From positions 1,390,001-1,454,000 of the forward strand of contig NZ_CP012369.1 of the NCBI RefSeq assembly GCF_001267405.1: a stretch of DNA of 64,000 bases, given 5' to 3'. Under the pieces are notes generated by a model. The model made no database searches and was not told the DNA's origin. It saw only the letters and a program-made list of their open reading frames with translations. Source of the stretch: Moorella thermoacetica. GTDB taxonomy: Bacteria; Bacillota; DSM-521; Neomoorellales; Neomoorellaceae. This document shows, piece after piece, positions 1 to 9,500 of the stretch; within the stretch, counting starts at the first letter, position 1, and each line of letters opens with the position of its first letter. Both the position numbers and the translations under genes were made by a program.

Positions 1-207
1 TTAGATATCTCTGCGAACCACCTGCGGCGCTGGGAACAAAAAAACAGCAAGCGTTGTAATCTTTCCACCCTTCCAGCCTATCTCGCCTTTTACCCCTGGT
101 GGCAGGATGTTCGAGGCCGTTCAGGAAGCTCCGTAGAAACAGCGACTACAGCCACGCGCCCCTGCTGGCAGAGAAGAAACATGTACTGCCAAGGCAATGA
201 TGGATAA
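1..207 (+). pseudogene. possible 3' end of a helix-turn-helix regulator
   Basis: Frame 1 is open from the window edge to a TAA at 205-207 (68 codons). The first residues read LDISANHLRRWEQKNSK and resemble the recognition-helix end of an XRE-type domain. The rest has no recognisable fold and no start codon is visible. It could be the 3' end of a gene outside the window, a degraded remnant, or a chance open frame. Confidence 0.25.
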
Positions 208-227
208 ACTTCAGGAGGAATCTTTAA

Positions 228-1466
228 ATGCCTTTTTCACCCGCCATTGAAGAGAGTCTTTTTCCACCCCTTTATCAAAATTTACATGAAAAAATAACCG
301 GTGCCCTGGGAGAAGCTACCCTACGATCTTGCCTTACCTGCGGCGTCTGCAGCGGCGGCTGTCCCACCGGCGATATAGGCGCACCTGTTGATCCCCGTAA
401 AATCGTCCGCCTGCTCCTATGGGGGATGGAGGACAAAGTCCTGGCATCGGACATGATCTGGCTCTGCACCATGTGTGGCCGCTGTACGGTTTACTGCCCG
501 GTAGGTGTGAATATGGGCGACCTGGTCCGGGCCCTGCGCAGCCACCTGGCGGAGGAAGGCCGGGTCCCCGAAAATTTACAAAAAGTTGTTGATCTAGCAG
601 TTACTTCTGGTAATAATATGGGGATCAGCCGGGAGGATTATCTCGATACCCTGGACTGGATGCAAGAAGAACTCCAGGCTGAGTTCGGCCCCCGGGCGGA
701 AATACCGGTAGATAAAAAAGGCGCCAGGGTAATGTACGTTATCAACCCGCGGGAAGCAAAGTTTTTCCCTCTATCCATCCTGGCGGCCGCCAAGGTGTTT
801 TATGCCGCCAGCGAGAGCTGGACCCTCTCCAGCCGCTCCTGGGACGCGACCAACTACGCCCTTTTCTCCGGGGACGACAAAGCCGGCGCTATCCTGGTGC
901 AGCGCCTGGCGGATGAGGTGGAGCGCCTGGGCTGCCAGGAGTTGATCATGACCGAGTGCGGCCATGCCTTCCGCGCCATCCGCTGGGGGCCCGAACGCTG
1001 GCTGGGGCATAAACTCCCCTTCCCCGTACGCAGTATTGTCCAGCTAATGGCCGAATACCTGGATGCAGGCCGTATCCGCCTGGACCCCTCCCGCAACAGC
1101 GAGCCGGTAACCTATCATGACCCCTGCAATCTAGGCCGCAAGGAAGGTATCTTTGAAGAACCGCGGCGGGTACTGCAGGCAGCGGTCACCGATTTTCGCG
1201 AAATGACGCCGAGCCGTGAGAATAACTACTGCTGCGGCGGCGGTGGCGGCATGCTCTCTTTGAGCGAGTTCGGCCAGGAACGTCTGGCCAAAGGCAAGGT
1301 TAAAATAGAGCAAATTCAGCGCACCGGGGCCGGGATAGTGGCTACTCCCTGCCACAACTGTGTTGATCAATTAAATGACCTTTGCCGTCATTATCATCTC
1401 AATGTTAAAGTTAAGAACCTGGTCGAATTGGTAGCCGATGCCCTGGTAATCGCTGGTAAGGAGTGA
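228..1466 (+). CDS. HdrC/HdrB-like iron-sulfur protein (DsrK/HmcF type)
   Basis: This 412-aa cytosolic electron-transfer protein carries two [4Fe-4S] ferredoxin motifs, CxxCxxCxxxCP, with cysteines at 35/38/41/45 and 80/83/86/90. A two-part cysteine-rich (CCG) region follows. The first half is degenerate (ECGHAF near residue 245). The second is complete (DPCNLGR near 300, YCCGGGGG near 336, then CHNC). This is the HdrC-HdrB fusion plan of heterodisulfide reductase and DsrK/HmcF proteins. A strong AGGAGG lies 8 bases before the ATG. The next gene encodes an HdrA-like partner 10 bp downstream, so the two probably form a soluble complex. The physiological substrate cannot be read from the sequence. 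Confidence 0.85.
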   Translation: MPFSPAIEESLFPPLYQNLHEKITGALGEATLRSCLTCGVCSGGCPTGDIGAPVDPRKIVRLLLWGMEDKVLASDMIWLCTMCGRCTVYCPVGVNMGDLVRALRSHLAEEGRVPENLQKVVDLAVTSGNNMGISREDYLDTLDWMQEELQAEFGPRAEIPVDKKGARVMYVINPREAKFFPLSILAAAKVFYAASESWTLSSRSWDATNYALFSGDDKAGAILVQRLADEVERLGCQELIMTECGHAFRAIRWGPERWLGHKLPFPVRSIVQLMAEYLDAGRIRLDPSRNSEPVTYHDPCNLGRKEGIFEEPRRVLQAAVTDFREMTPSRENNYCCGGGGGMLSLSEFGQERLAKGKVKIEQIQRTGAGIVATPCHNCVDQLNDLCRHYHLNVKVKNLVELVADALVIAGKE

Positions 1467-1476
1467 GACTTTAATA

Positions 1477-4400
1477 ATGAAAAAGGATGCGCTACCCGTA
1501 GCCGTCCTGGGAGCCGGCATCGCCGGGGTCCAGGCGGCCCTGGACCTGTCCCGTCTCGGCTACCAGGTCATTCTATTAGAACGCTCTTCCCGGCCAGGCG
1601 GTAAACTTACCGCCCTGCCAAAGACTTTTCCTACCAACGACTGCAGCGCCTGCGTCTTGTCCCCTCCGGACAGCTTCTTCTGTATCCGTTCCCCCCACTT
1701 TATCAAGCAAGGGAGCGATAATATTACCCTCCTCACCGGTGTTGAAGTAAAAAAATTGACCCGTAACCCCGGCAACTTTAGCTTGCATTTTTACCGGGAA
1801 GGCCGGGAGGAGGAATTAAACGCGGCGGCTCTTATCCTCTGCCCCGGTTACGAGGAGTATCTTCCCGCCAACCTGGATGCCCGCTACGGTTACGGGCGTT
1901 ATCCAGGGGTTTTGACCGGCCTGGAGTTAGAACAGCGCCTGGGGGCTGAGGGGTACCTGTGCCGCCCCGGGGATAATGGTCCGCTGCAACAGGTGGCCTT
2001 CATCCAGTGCGCCGGTTCCCGCGACCCTGCCGGGGGAGTGGCCTACTGTTCGGCCGTCTGCTGTATGTATGCCCTTAAAGAAGCCTTGATGCTTTACGAG
2101 GGAGTCGCGGCGCGTAAATTACCCTTACCGGAAATAACCCTCTTTTACATGGACCTGCGCACTTACGGCCGGGCATATGAAAGCTATCTGGCAAAAGCCC
2201 GGCAAGAATATGGTCTTAAGCTGGTGCGCTCGCGCATTCATAGCATAATCCAGTTGCCCGGCAACCCGAGGCTCACTATCCGTTACGCCCCGGAAGAGGG
2301 CCCGGCCCGGGTAGCAGAGTTCGACCTGGCGGTCCTGGCCACCGGCCTGCGGCCGCCGGATGGGGCCAGGGACCTGGCTGCCGCCCTGGGGATAGAACTC
2401 GATACCCATGGCTTCTGCCAGACCTCCCCCCTTGCCCCCGTCTCCACCCCACAACCGGGTATATTTGTCGCCGGCGCCTTCAGCGGCCCCTGTGATGTCA
2501 TCGATGCCGTCACCCAGGGTTCGGCCGCAGCTACGGCCTGTGCCGCCTGGCTAAAAGAAAACGGCGCCGGTCCCGTTAAATCGCCGCTATTGCCACCCTC
2601 CTCCGGTGCTGTCGACCCTTCTCCCCGGACAGGGGTGTTTATCTGCGGGTGCGACCGTTTGGCTGCCAACCTGGATTTAAAAGGGCTGGAGGAATACTGC
2701 CGTTCCCTGCCCGGAGTCGATACGGTACGAGAATTATCCCTTTGCGATCCCCAGGCGGGCGAGGAGTTCCTTCGGGCTATAAACGAAAACGGCCTGGGCC
2801 GGGTTGTAGTAGCGGCCTGTAGCGCCCGCGCCCTGGAACCGGTACTTAAGGCCCGGCTCGACCAGGCAGGTTTGCCGGGTGTGGGTCTAAAAATAGTTAA
2901 CATTCTTGATCATGCAGCCCGGATCTATAGCGGCCGGGTGGAAATGGCTACCCGCAAGGCCGGGGACCTGGTGCGGATGGCTATAGCCGGGATAAAGGCG
3001 ACGGCACCTTATATGAATGATGCTATCACGGTTGCGCCCGCAACCTTGGTAATCGGCGGCGGGGCGGCCGGCATGACTGCCGCCCTTCACCTGGGGGATC
3101 TGGGTTATGAGGTGCACCTGGTAGAAAAAGAATCGCAGTTAGGTGGTAATCTCCTCCGTATGCAGCGGACCTTGAGGGGGGCCGATGTGCAAGCCTGGCT
3201 GGCGGGACAGATCCGGCGCCTCATGCAACATCCCCGCATCCATGTCCATCTGGACGCTAGAATCCTGGATACTAGCGGTAAGCCGGGTAGTTTCCAGACG
3301 GAAATCGAGATTGCCGGGGAAAGGAGGGAAAGCATCACCCACGGTGTTACCATCCTGGCGACCGGCGCCGGGGAAAAGAAGACGCAGCAGTATCTCTACG
3401 GCCAGCACCCGGCGGTCGTAACCGCCCTGGAACTGGAAGACCTCCTTAAAACCCGGAGCCCCAGGCCGGCCGGCGCCCAAAGGGTGGTATTCATCCAGTG
3501 CGTAGAATCCCGCGATGCCGGCCATCCCTATTGCAGCCGCACCTGCTGCAGCGAAACCTTAAAAAACGCTTTAGAACTCAAGAAGATCAACCCGGCGGCC
3601 GCAATCTACGTCCTCAACCGGGATATCATGGCCTACGGCCTGCAAGAACAGTGGTACGAGGCCGCCCGCTCCCGGGGTGTCGTGTTCCTGCATTACCAGC
3701 CCGGAGAACCGCCCCGGGTAACGCCCCTTGCCGCCGGCACGGGGCCCGAGGACAAGTTACTGGTCCGCGCTTACGACGCCATCCTGGAAGAAGAAGTGAC
3801 GATTGAGGCCGACCTGCTGGTGCTGGCCACCGGTATGGAACCCCCGGCGGAAAATAGACGCCTGGTGGCTTTATTCCGGGTTCCCCTGGACGAACGGGGT
3901 TTCTTCGCTACCAGTCATCCCAAATTAAAACCCGTCGAGACGCCCGTACCCGGCATCTACACCTGCGGCCTGGCGGCAGGCCCCGGAAACCTGGAAGAAG
4001 CCCTGGCTTCAGCCCAGGCCGCCGCCGGCAAGGCAGCAGCCGACCTGGCCCGGGAGCGCTACGAACTCCACCGGCAGGTAGCCCGGGTAGAAGGCGCCTG
4101 CGCCGCCTGCCTTACCTGCGTGCGGGTTTGCCCCCATGGTGCCCCTGCCATCAAGGATCACCGTTCCCATATCGACCCCCTCCTCTGCCAGGGCTGCGGC
4201 GCCTGCGTAGCCGCCTGCCCGGCCCGGGCCATTACGTTGACCGGTTATAGCCCCACAGAAATAGAAGCGGAACTCCAGGCCCTCTCACCGGAAGCAGGAA
4301 AAGTTCAATCCACTGTTATCTTCACCTGCAGTTACTGCGCTTACGCCAACAGTGAAAACGTCGGGAGCACATCCTGCCCGGATGACGTTTCCATATTGCA

Positions 4401-4680
4401 GGTGCCATGTTTGAGCCGGGTAGGTACCCTGGAAGTCCTCAGGGCTATCGAAGCCGGCGCCCGCCAAATTGTATTGACTGGCTGCGTTGCAGGCCAGTGT
4501 CACTTCCGTCCCGCCAGGGCTTTCGGCAGCCAGGGTCCCGGCCCGGATCCCATGCTCTGCCAGGAACAGGCCTGGCGTCGCGCCAGGAAGATACTGGGCG
4601 AACTCGGATTTGACGAAGACACGGTAAAGGTTTTACGCCTCCCTCCCCCGACCCCCGGCCGGGGCCAACCGCTAATTTAG
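1477..4680 (+). CDS. double HdrA-like flavoprotein with ferredoxin and MvhD domains (QmoA-QmoB-like fusion)
   Basis: The 1067-aa protein has two complete HdrA/Qmo-type FAD modules in tandem. The first has GAGIAG at about residue 12 and FIQCAGSRD near 175 followed by a YCSxxCC motif. The second has GGGAAG near 524 and FIQCVESRD near 670 with YCSRTCC. A 2x[4Fe-4S] ferredoxin follows at about 875-915 (CAACLTCVRVCP and CQGCGACVAACP). The C-terminal domain, about 945-1060, is an MvhD/FrhD-type delta subunit with FTCSYCAY and TGCVAGQCHF. QmoA and QmoB are usually separate proteins; here they appear fused. It probably accepts electrons through MvhD and confurcates or bifurcates them through the flavins to the HdrCB-like neighbour. 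No membrane QmoC-like subunit is present, so a soluble complex is inferred. Confidence 0.85.
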   Translation: MKKDALPVAVLGAGIAGVQAALDLSRLGYQVILLERSSRPGGKLTALPKTFPTNDCSACVLSPPDSFFCIRSPHFIKQGSDNITLLTGVEVKKLTRNPGNFSLHFYREGREEELNAAALILCPGYEEYLPANLDARYGYGRYPGVLTGLELEQRLGAEGYLCRPGDNGPLQQVAFIQCAGSRDPAGGVAYCSAVCCMYALKEALMLYEGVAARKLPLPEITLFYMDLRTYGRAYESYLAKARQEYGLKLVRSRIHSIIQLPGNPRLTIRYAPEEGPARVAEFDLAVLATGLRPPDGARDLAAALGIELDTHGFCQTSPLAPVSTPQPGIFVAGAFSGPCDVIDAVTQGSAAATACAAWLKENGAGPVKSPLLPPSSGAVDPSPRTGVFICGCDRLAANLDLKGLEEYCRSLPGVDTVRELSLCDPQAGEEFLRAINENGLGRVVVAACSARALEPVLKARLDQAGLPGVGLKIVNILDHAARIYSGRVEMATRKAGDLVRMAIAGIKATAPYMNDAITVAPATLVIGGGAAGMTAALHLGDLGYEVHLVEKESQLGGNLLRMQRTLRGADVQAWLAGQIRRLMQHPRIHVHLDARILDTSGKPGSFQTEIEIAGERRESITHGVTILATGAGEKKTQQYLYGQHPAVVTALELEDLLKTRSPRPAGAQRVVFIQCVESRDAGHPYCSRTCCSETLKNALELKKINPAAAIYVLNRDIMAYGLQEQWYEAARSRGVVFLHYQPGEPPRVTPLAAGTGPEDKLLVRAYDAILEEEVTIEADLLVLATGMEPPAENRRLVALFRVPLDERGFFATSHPKLKPVETPVPGIYTCGLAAGPGNLEEALASAQAAAGKAAADLARERYELHRQVARVEGACAACLTCVRVCPHGAPAIKDHRSHIDPLLCQGCGACVAACPARAITLTGYSPTEIEAELQALSPEAGKVQSTVIFTCSYCAYANSENVGSTSCPDDVSILQVPCLSRVGTLEVLRAIEAGARQIVLTGCVAGQCHFRPARAFGSQGPGPDPMLCQEQAWRRARKILGELGFDEDTVKVLRLPPPTPGRGQPLI

Positions 4681-4729
4681 CTGCCCGGCGGTTAAACCCC
4701 CGGCTTGAAAAGACGAAAGGAGTGCCGGT

Positions 4730-5965
4730 ATGAAACGCACAGACATTCTGGTTGCCGGTGGAGGTATTGCCGGGTGCACCGCGGCGCTGGCTGCCAGGCG
4801 ATACTACAGCGATAAAAAAATCACCCTGGTACGCCGGGAAGTCAGGGCGCTGATGCCCTGGGGCCTTGCTTACGCCTGTGGTGCCGGGTCATTAAATGAG
4901 TATATCCTGGGCGACTCCCGGCTTTATAAAGAGGGAATTGAACTGGTAATCGATGAAGTGACGGCCATTGATCCCGGGGGTAAACGGGTTACCACTGCCT
5001 TTGGTGAAAAAATAGCTTACGATAAACTGATCCTCGCCATTGGTTCTTCGCCGGTCACTTCTTTACTTCAAGGAACGGAACTCCCGGGCGTTTTTGTTTT
5101 GAAAAAAGAGCTTCCCTACCTTAAAAGCCTTAAAGAGCACCTGGCCAGGGCCAGGAACGTGGTTATCGTTGGTGGCGGGCTAAACGGCGTAGAACTGGCA
5201 GCGGCCTGCAGCGCCAACCACCAGCTTCACATCACCCTGGTAGAACAACTACCCCATTGCCTGTCCGGGGTCTTTAATGACGATACTTGCATTTTAATAG
5301 AAGAAAAACTGCGCCGGAAGGGTGTTGCCATTATAACCGGAGCGGCAGCGGAAGGACTGGAAGGCTGCCATCGAGTAGAGGGTGTCAGGCTAACGGGTGG
5401 ACGGACTTTACCTGCTGATGTGGTGGTCCTGGCCACCGGTATCGTACCCAATACCCTCCTGGCCCGGCAGGCCGGTCTGGCAACCGACGAAAATGCCGGC
5501 ATCCTGGTGGATGAGTATATGCAGACCAGTGCCACCGATGTCTTTGCCATCGGCGACTGCGCCGCTCAAAAATCCCTTGTCCCTACCGGCGGTTCTCTTA
5601 CCAGGCAGGCTGGACCGGCCGGCCACGAGGCCCGCGTAGCCGCCGCCAACCTCTTCGGCCTGAAGCGAGCCAGGGAAATTACTGTTAAGAAGATCTCTGT
5701 AGCTATCGGGGACCTGGTCTTTGGCTCCGTGGGCCTCATAAAAATTTCCCTTGCGGAGACCGGGACCGGAATGCCGACCACCGCCCTTGCTCACGATGTG
5801 ATCGCCAAAGATCTGGCGGTCAAGGTAGTTTATGTCCGGGAAACCGGGGCCACCCTGGGCGCTGAGGTCTACGGTAAACCCCTCATCCGGGTGCGGGAAA
5901 CCATGAACAATCTCGCGTCTGCTATTGAACGGCAAACACCCTTTGCCGGTCTGGCCCTGGCCTAA
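4730..5965 (+). CDS. FAD-dependent NAD(P)H oxidoreductase (class III pyridine-nucleotide-disulfide family)
   Basis: This 411-aa flavoprotein has an N-terminal FAD dinucleotide fold (VAGGGIAG at about 8-15), a central NAD(P) fold (IVGGGLNGVELA near 147), the ATG motif (LATGIVPN near 238) and the FAD-binding AIGDCA near 275. It resembles NADH oxidase and CoA-disulfide reductase. The usual redox-active cysteine context (SxxxCGLPY) is not conserved, but AYACG near residue 46 puts a cysteine close by. It lies 50 bp after the HdrA-like gene with a good AAAGGAG site, so it may connect NAD(P)H to the Hdr-like complex. That link is inference; a stand-alone reductase is equally possible. Confidence 0.75.
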   Translation: MKRTDILVAGGGIAGCTAALAARRYYSDKKITLVRREVRALMPWGLAYACGAGSLNEYILGDSRLYKEGIELVIDEVTAIDPGGKRVTTAFGEKIAYDKLILAIGSSPVTSLLQGTELPGVFVLKKELPYLKSLKEHLARARNVVIVGGGLNGVELAAACSANHQLHITLVEQLPHCLSGVFNDDTCILIEEKLRRKGVAIITGAAAEGLEGCHRVEGVRLTGGRTLPADVVVLATGIVPNTLLARQAGLATDENAGILVDEYMQTSATDVFAIGDCAAQKSLVPTGGSLTRQAGPAGHEARVAAANLFGLKRAREITVKKISVAIGDLVFGSVGLIKISLAETGTGMPTTALAHDVIAKDLAVKVVYVRETGATLGAEVYGKPLIRVRETMNNLASAIERQTPFAGLALA

Positions 5966-6054
5966 TCTGACTAAAAAAGCGATAACCGATCACATATGCC
6001 AGTGGGGTGCGCCAGCCGGCGCCCCCAAATTTATCCTCCAGGACGGTGCGTTTT

Positions 6055-6095
6055 CAATCGGGAACGACGGTAACCGGTTCGTCCCCCGATTTTAA
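6055..6095 (+). terminator. terminator of the Hdr-like operon
   Basis: A stem pairs AATCGGGAACGA (6056-6067) with the complementary arm ending CCCGATT at 6091. A short T-run follows on the + strand. It sits 90 bp after the last + strand gene and just before the convergent S-component gene. Confidence 0.55.
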
Positions 6096-6105
6096 CTATC
6101 GGCTT

Positions 6106-6825
6106 TTAACTGTCAGTGGGAAGTAACCTCACCTCCAGCCTGCGGCGGAAACGCTGCAGGATTTTTACGAAGCTGGAGCCAAAGAATAGATAAAAGGCGG
6201 CGTTCCCCAGGGCATGGATGGTATCCAGCCAGAAGCTGGCGGCATAGGTGGCCACAAAGGACTGCCAGGTCAAGGGGTGGATAAAGCCCGTCCAGGTCCA
6301 CAGGTTCATAATCCAGCCAAAAAGGTACCCCCAGAGAAAGCTAAAAACCGTCATTACCTTATTACCCGCACGGGGAAAGAAAATTTTCAACACACCCGCC
6401 GAGGTGCCGGCCAGCCCCCAGGCAAACATCTGCCAGGGCGTCCACGGCCCTTGGCCCAAGAAAAAGTTAGAAACCAAACCCGCCGTGGACCCGACCATAA
6501 ACCCGGCCCGCGGCCCGAAAACAAATCCCGAGATAATTACCATAAAAGTGGTAGGCTGGATGTTGGGCAAACCTGCAAAGGGGACGCGACCAGCGGCGGC
6601 AATGGTGCCCAGCATGGCAATTACGGCCACCTCCCGGGAGGATACCCTGCCCTGTTCAAAACCCCAGTACATTAGGGCCAGGGCAATAATGATTATCAAC
6701 AATGCCAGCAAACCCCACCCCTGGCCTAAAAGAAGTGCATTGATCTTGATGCTGGCCAGCAACAAGCCCAGGATAAACACCAGGGCCAGGGGAAAAAGCA
6801 TTTTACGCCAAAACGCCACTATCAT
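6106..6825 (-). CDS. ECF transporter substrate-binding S component, probably for cobalamin
   Basis: This polytopic membrane protein of about 240 aa has roughly six hydrophobic segments and the S-component signature with small-residue helices, for example GFVFGPRAGFMVGSTAGL. An upstream ATG at 6927 would add a charged, proline-rich stretch of 34 residues. I prefer ATG 6825 or GTG 6819, because GGGAGG lies 8 bases before the GTG. It is the last gene of the riboswitch operon, directly after the ECF ATPase. Cobalamin or a precursor is inferred as substrate from the cobalamin riboswitch and the transcobalamin-like genes upstream. The sequence alone does not identify the ligand. Confidence 0.75.
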   Translation of the reverse strand: MIVAFWRKMLFPLALVFILGLLLASIKINALLLGQGWGLLALLIIIIALALMYWGFEQGRVSSREVAVIAMLGTIAAAGRVPFAGLPNIQPTTFMVIISGFVFGPRAGFMVGSTAGLVSNFFLGQGPWTPWQMFAWGLAGTSAGVLKIFFPRAGNKVMTVFSFLWGYLFGWIMNLWTWTGFIHPLTWQSFVATYAASFWLDTIHALGNAAFYLFFGSSFVKILQRFRRRLEVRLLPTDS

Positions 6826-6936
6826 AACCTCCCAAACCTTTGCCAGGGTTAAACAGCCGTGCTCGAAATCTGGCCCGCCGGTACGGGCACCTTTCGAGCC
6901 GGGCGGCGGGCCCCCTGGATGCGTCACCCGGAGGAT

Positions 6937-8607
6937 TTATGAAACTACCTGCCTGGCCGGCCATGCGGGTGCCAGCCGGTCCAGGGCATCCTGCAGGGTC
7001 AGGACACCGTCAACATAGCCGCGGCACATTTTGCCAATCTGGGTGGAATAAAAAACCGACTGGCCCAGGACCTGGTGCTTGGGCCCATCGGCTACGATCC
7101 GGCCGGCAAACAGCAGCAGCACCCGCGTGGCATAAGCAGCAGCAAATTCTATATCATGGGTCACCAGCACCACACTTACTCCCTCCCTCCTTAAGCCCGT
7201 CAACAATTCTCCCAGTTCGTCCTTCAAGCGATAATCCATCCCCCGGGTAGGTTCGTCAAGCACCAGGAGCCGGGGCCGTGTTACCAAAATGGAGGCCAGG
7301 GCGACCCGCTGGCGCTCGCCGCTGCTCAAATCGCGCGGGTTTACCCGCCGGTAGCGCTGTAGGTTTAACTTCTCCAGGAGTTCATCAACAATGCCGTCAT
7401 TAGGGAGGCCGAAATTTTTTAGAGTAAATAACAATTCCTCTTCCACGGTATCCTGGAAGAGATAATCACCGGGATTCTGGGAAAGGTAGGCAATCCTGCC
7501 GTCCCCGGGCCGGCCCTCGTTACTCAGGTCGCGGCCCATTACCTGCACCCGGCCCCGTCCCGGTTTTAAGAGGCCGGCCATGGTTTTCAGGAGGGTGGAT
7601 TTACCGGCGCCGTTGGCGCCCAGGATAGCTACCAGTTCGCCGGTAGCGATTTGGATACTTACGTCCTGCAGGGCTTCTTTACCATTGGGATAGGTAAACC
7701 ATACCTTACTCATGGTCAAAACCGGTTCTCCCGGTTCTGCCTTTACCGCCGGCTTTAGAGGGGGAAACTCCCGGCGGTCAAAGTTGGACCGCAGTAACCG
7801 GCGCCCTTCCTTGACGGTAACGGGAATAGAAGGGAAACCTATCCGGGCAAAAAAACGGGCCACCGGGGGTACAAAGGGGATGTCCCGCTGCACCGCCCAG
7901 CGGGCCAGTTGCTCCGGCGTGCCCTCATATTTGAGCTGGCCGTCCTCCATGAACACTACCCGGTCGGCCAGGTGATAACACCTCTCCAGCCGCTGCTCGA
8001 TCAAAATTATGGTCAGGCCCATTTCCTCATTTAACCGTTTAATGAGATTAAAAAATTCCTCGGCCGCTACCGGGTCCAGCTGGGAGGTAGGCTCATCTAA
8101 AACCAGCACCCGCGGCTGCATGGCCAGTATAGCAGCCAGGGCCAGCTTTTGCTTCTGCCCACCGGAAAGGTGCGCGGTAAATTCCTGCCTGACTTCCGTC
8201 AGGTCCAGAAAACTCAAGACCTCGGCAACCCGCCGGGACATCTCTGCCCGGGGCAGACCCAGGTTTTCCAGGCCGAAGGCGATCTCGGCCTCGACACTGG
8301 TCATAACCAGTTGTTTTTCCGGATCCTGGAAGACCATCCCCACTTCCCGGGCCAGTTTTCGCCGGTTCATCTGGCCCATGTCCCGCCCTTGAAAATAAAC
8401 CTTGCCACCAAAGCGGCCGCCGTAAAAATCCGAGATCAGGCCGGCCAGCACCCGCGCTAAGGTAGACTTACCCGATCCCGAACCGCCGGTTATCAATAAA
8501 AACTCCCCTTCTTCAATACGCAAATTGATATCTTTCAAGGCCGGCTTTTCCCTATCCGGGTAGTAATAAATTAAATTTTCGCTTTGAAATAAGGGCACCG
8601 CTGCCAC
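6937..8607 (-). CDS. fused ECF transporter ATPases A and A'
   Basis: This 556-aa protein has two full ABC ATPase domains in one chain. Domain 1 has Walker A GGSGSGKST near residue 41, the signature LSGGQKQK and Walker B VLVLDEPTSQLD. Domain 2 has Walker A GANGAGKST near 331, LSSGERQR and Walker B LLVLDEPTRGMD. The EcfA-EcfA' pair is usually encoded by two genes; the fused form is common in dedicated ECF systems. The GTG start follows a purine-rich GAGCTGGGG and overlaps the end of the T-component gene by 37 bp, implying translational coupling. It powers uptake by the neighbouring T and S proteins. Confidence 0.9.
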   Translation of the reverse strand: MAAVPLFQSENLIYYYPDREKPALKDINLRIEEGEFLLITGGSGSGKSTLARVLAGLISDFYGGRFGGKVYFQGRDMGQMNRRKLAREVGMVFQDPEKQLVMTSVEAEIAFGLENLGLPRAEMSRRVAEVLSFLDLTEVRQEFTAHLSGGQKQKLALAAILAMQPRVLVLDEPTSQLDPVAAEEFFNLIKRLNEEMGLTIILIEQRLERCYHLADRVVFMEDGQLKYEGTPEQLARWAVQRDIPFVPPVARFFARIGFPSIPVTVKEGRRLLRSNFDRREFPPLKPAVKAEPGEPVLTMSKVWFTYPNGKEALQDVSIQIATGELVAILGANGAGKSTLLKTMAGLLKPGRGRVQVMGRDLSNEGRPGDGRIAYLSQNPGDYLFQDTVEEELLFTLKNFGLPNDGIVDELLEKLNLQRYRRVNPRDLSSGERQRVALASILVTRPRLLVLDEPTRGMDYRLKDELGELLTGLRREGVSVVLVTHDIEFAAAYATRVLLLFAGRIVADGPKHQVLGQSVFYSTQIGKMCRGYVDGVLTLQDALDRLAPAWPARQVVS

Positions 8608-9500
8608 CCCCAGCTCAATACCACCGGAACAGATAAAGCGAGAAGGATTATTATTAAAACTACAACGGTCATAGGGCCTTGAATCAAGTAGCCAAGCTGC
8701 GGGTAAAAACTAAAGGTGCTGAATCCTTTAACCTGGCCAAAAACGGCCGCAGCCAGGGCCAGGAGGCTCCCTCCCAGGCAAAGGCTGTCCCGTGGCCGCC
8801 AGGTATCCTGCCGGTAACAGGAGCGCAGGCCGCTGCCAAAGGCCCGCGCCTGCATGGCCTCAGCTATCTTCAGAGAATCTTCCAGGGAAGACAGGAGCAG
8901 GATGTTCATCAGGGCAGCATACCTGGGTAGCCTTTCCCTCAACTTCCCGGCGTGAAAATCGACGCCCCTTACCGCCTGCACTTCCCGGATGTTTTCCAGT
9001 TGCCTGATCATGGCCGGGAACATCCTGGTAGCCAGAGACAGTACCAGGGCCGACCGGGAAGCAAAACGTGCAAGCACGCTTAAAACCTTGTCCGGGTGAA
9101 CCATGAGATTATAAAGACAAAACACGCTGATGATGGCTAACAGCCGCACGCTCATGGCGGCGCCGTAACAAATGGCTTCCAGCGAGACGGTTAAACGGCC
9201 GAAAACCGGCAGCTGTGGTCCCCACCAGATAATGGTCTCCCCGGCACGAACCACCAGGGGGTTAATGATGATAACCAATACCATTATAGTAAGGCTGAGG
9301 CGGAAATAGATTTCCCAGATGGCCCAGCCCTGAACAGCATTGATGCAAAGGAGAATGACCAGCAAGAGGCCGAGAAGGTATAGGGGATTAGTGAACAGCA
9401 GGGCCAGTACCAGTAACCCCCCCAGATAAGATATGGCTGCCATCGGGTGCAGGCTCTGTAAAAAGAGGCCTTTTTCCTGGTAGAAAAATCGCTCGAACAA
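8571..9500 (-). CDS. ECF transporter transmembrane T component
   Basis: This 309-aa EcfT/CbiQ-type membrane protein has five or six hydrophobic segments. The cytoplasmic coupling helices carry arginine-containing short motifs (EAMQARAFGSG near residue 215) of the Ala-Arg-Gly/Ala type that contacts both ATPases. The TTG start directly follows the stop codon of the upstream DUF4430 gene, with AAAGGAGG inside the end of that gene. It is the scaffold joining the A-A' ATPase to the S component. Confidence 0.88.
   Translation of the reverse strand: MFERFFYQEKGLFLQSLHPMAAISYLGGLLVLALLFTNPLYLLGLLLVILLCINAVQGWAIWEIYFRLSLTIMVLVIIINPLVVRAGETIIWWGPQLPVFGRLTVSLEAICYGAAMSVRLLAIISVFCLYNLMVHPDKVLSVLARFASRSALVLSLATRMFPAMIRQLENIREVQAVRGVDFHAGKLRERLPRYAALMNILLLSSLEDSLKIAEAMQARAFGSGLRSCYRQDTWRPRDSLCLGGSLLALAAAVFGQVKGFSTFSFYPQLGYLIQGPMTVVVLIIILLALSVPVVLSWGWQRCPYFKAKI

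Noticed and set aside
2283-2903. 206-aa antisense frame inside the double HdrA-like gene
   Set aside because: It is the mirror of a clear coding frame, rich in Arg/Ser/Pro from the GC-rich complement, with no domain or ribosome site.
6214-7250. several long + strand frames between 6.2 and 7.3 kb
   Set aside because: Antisense to the ECF S component and ATPase, both of which have strong family motifs.
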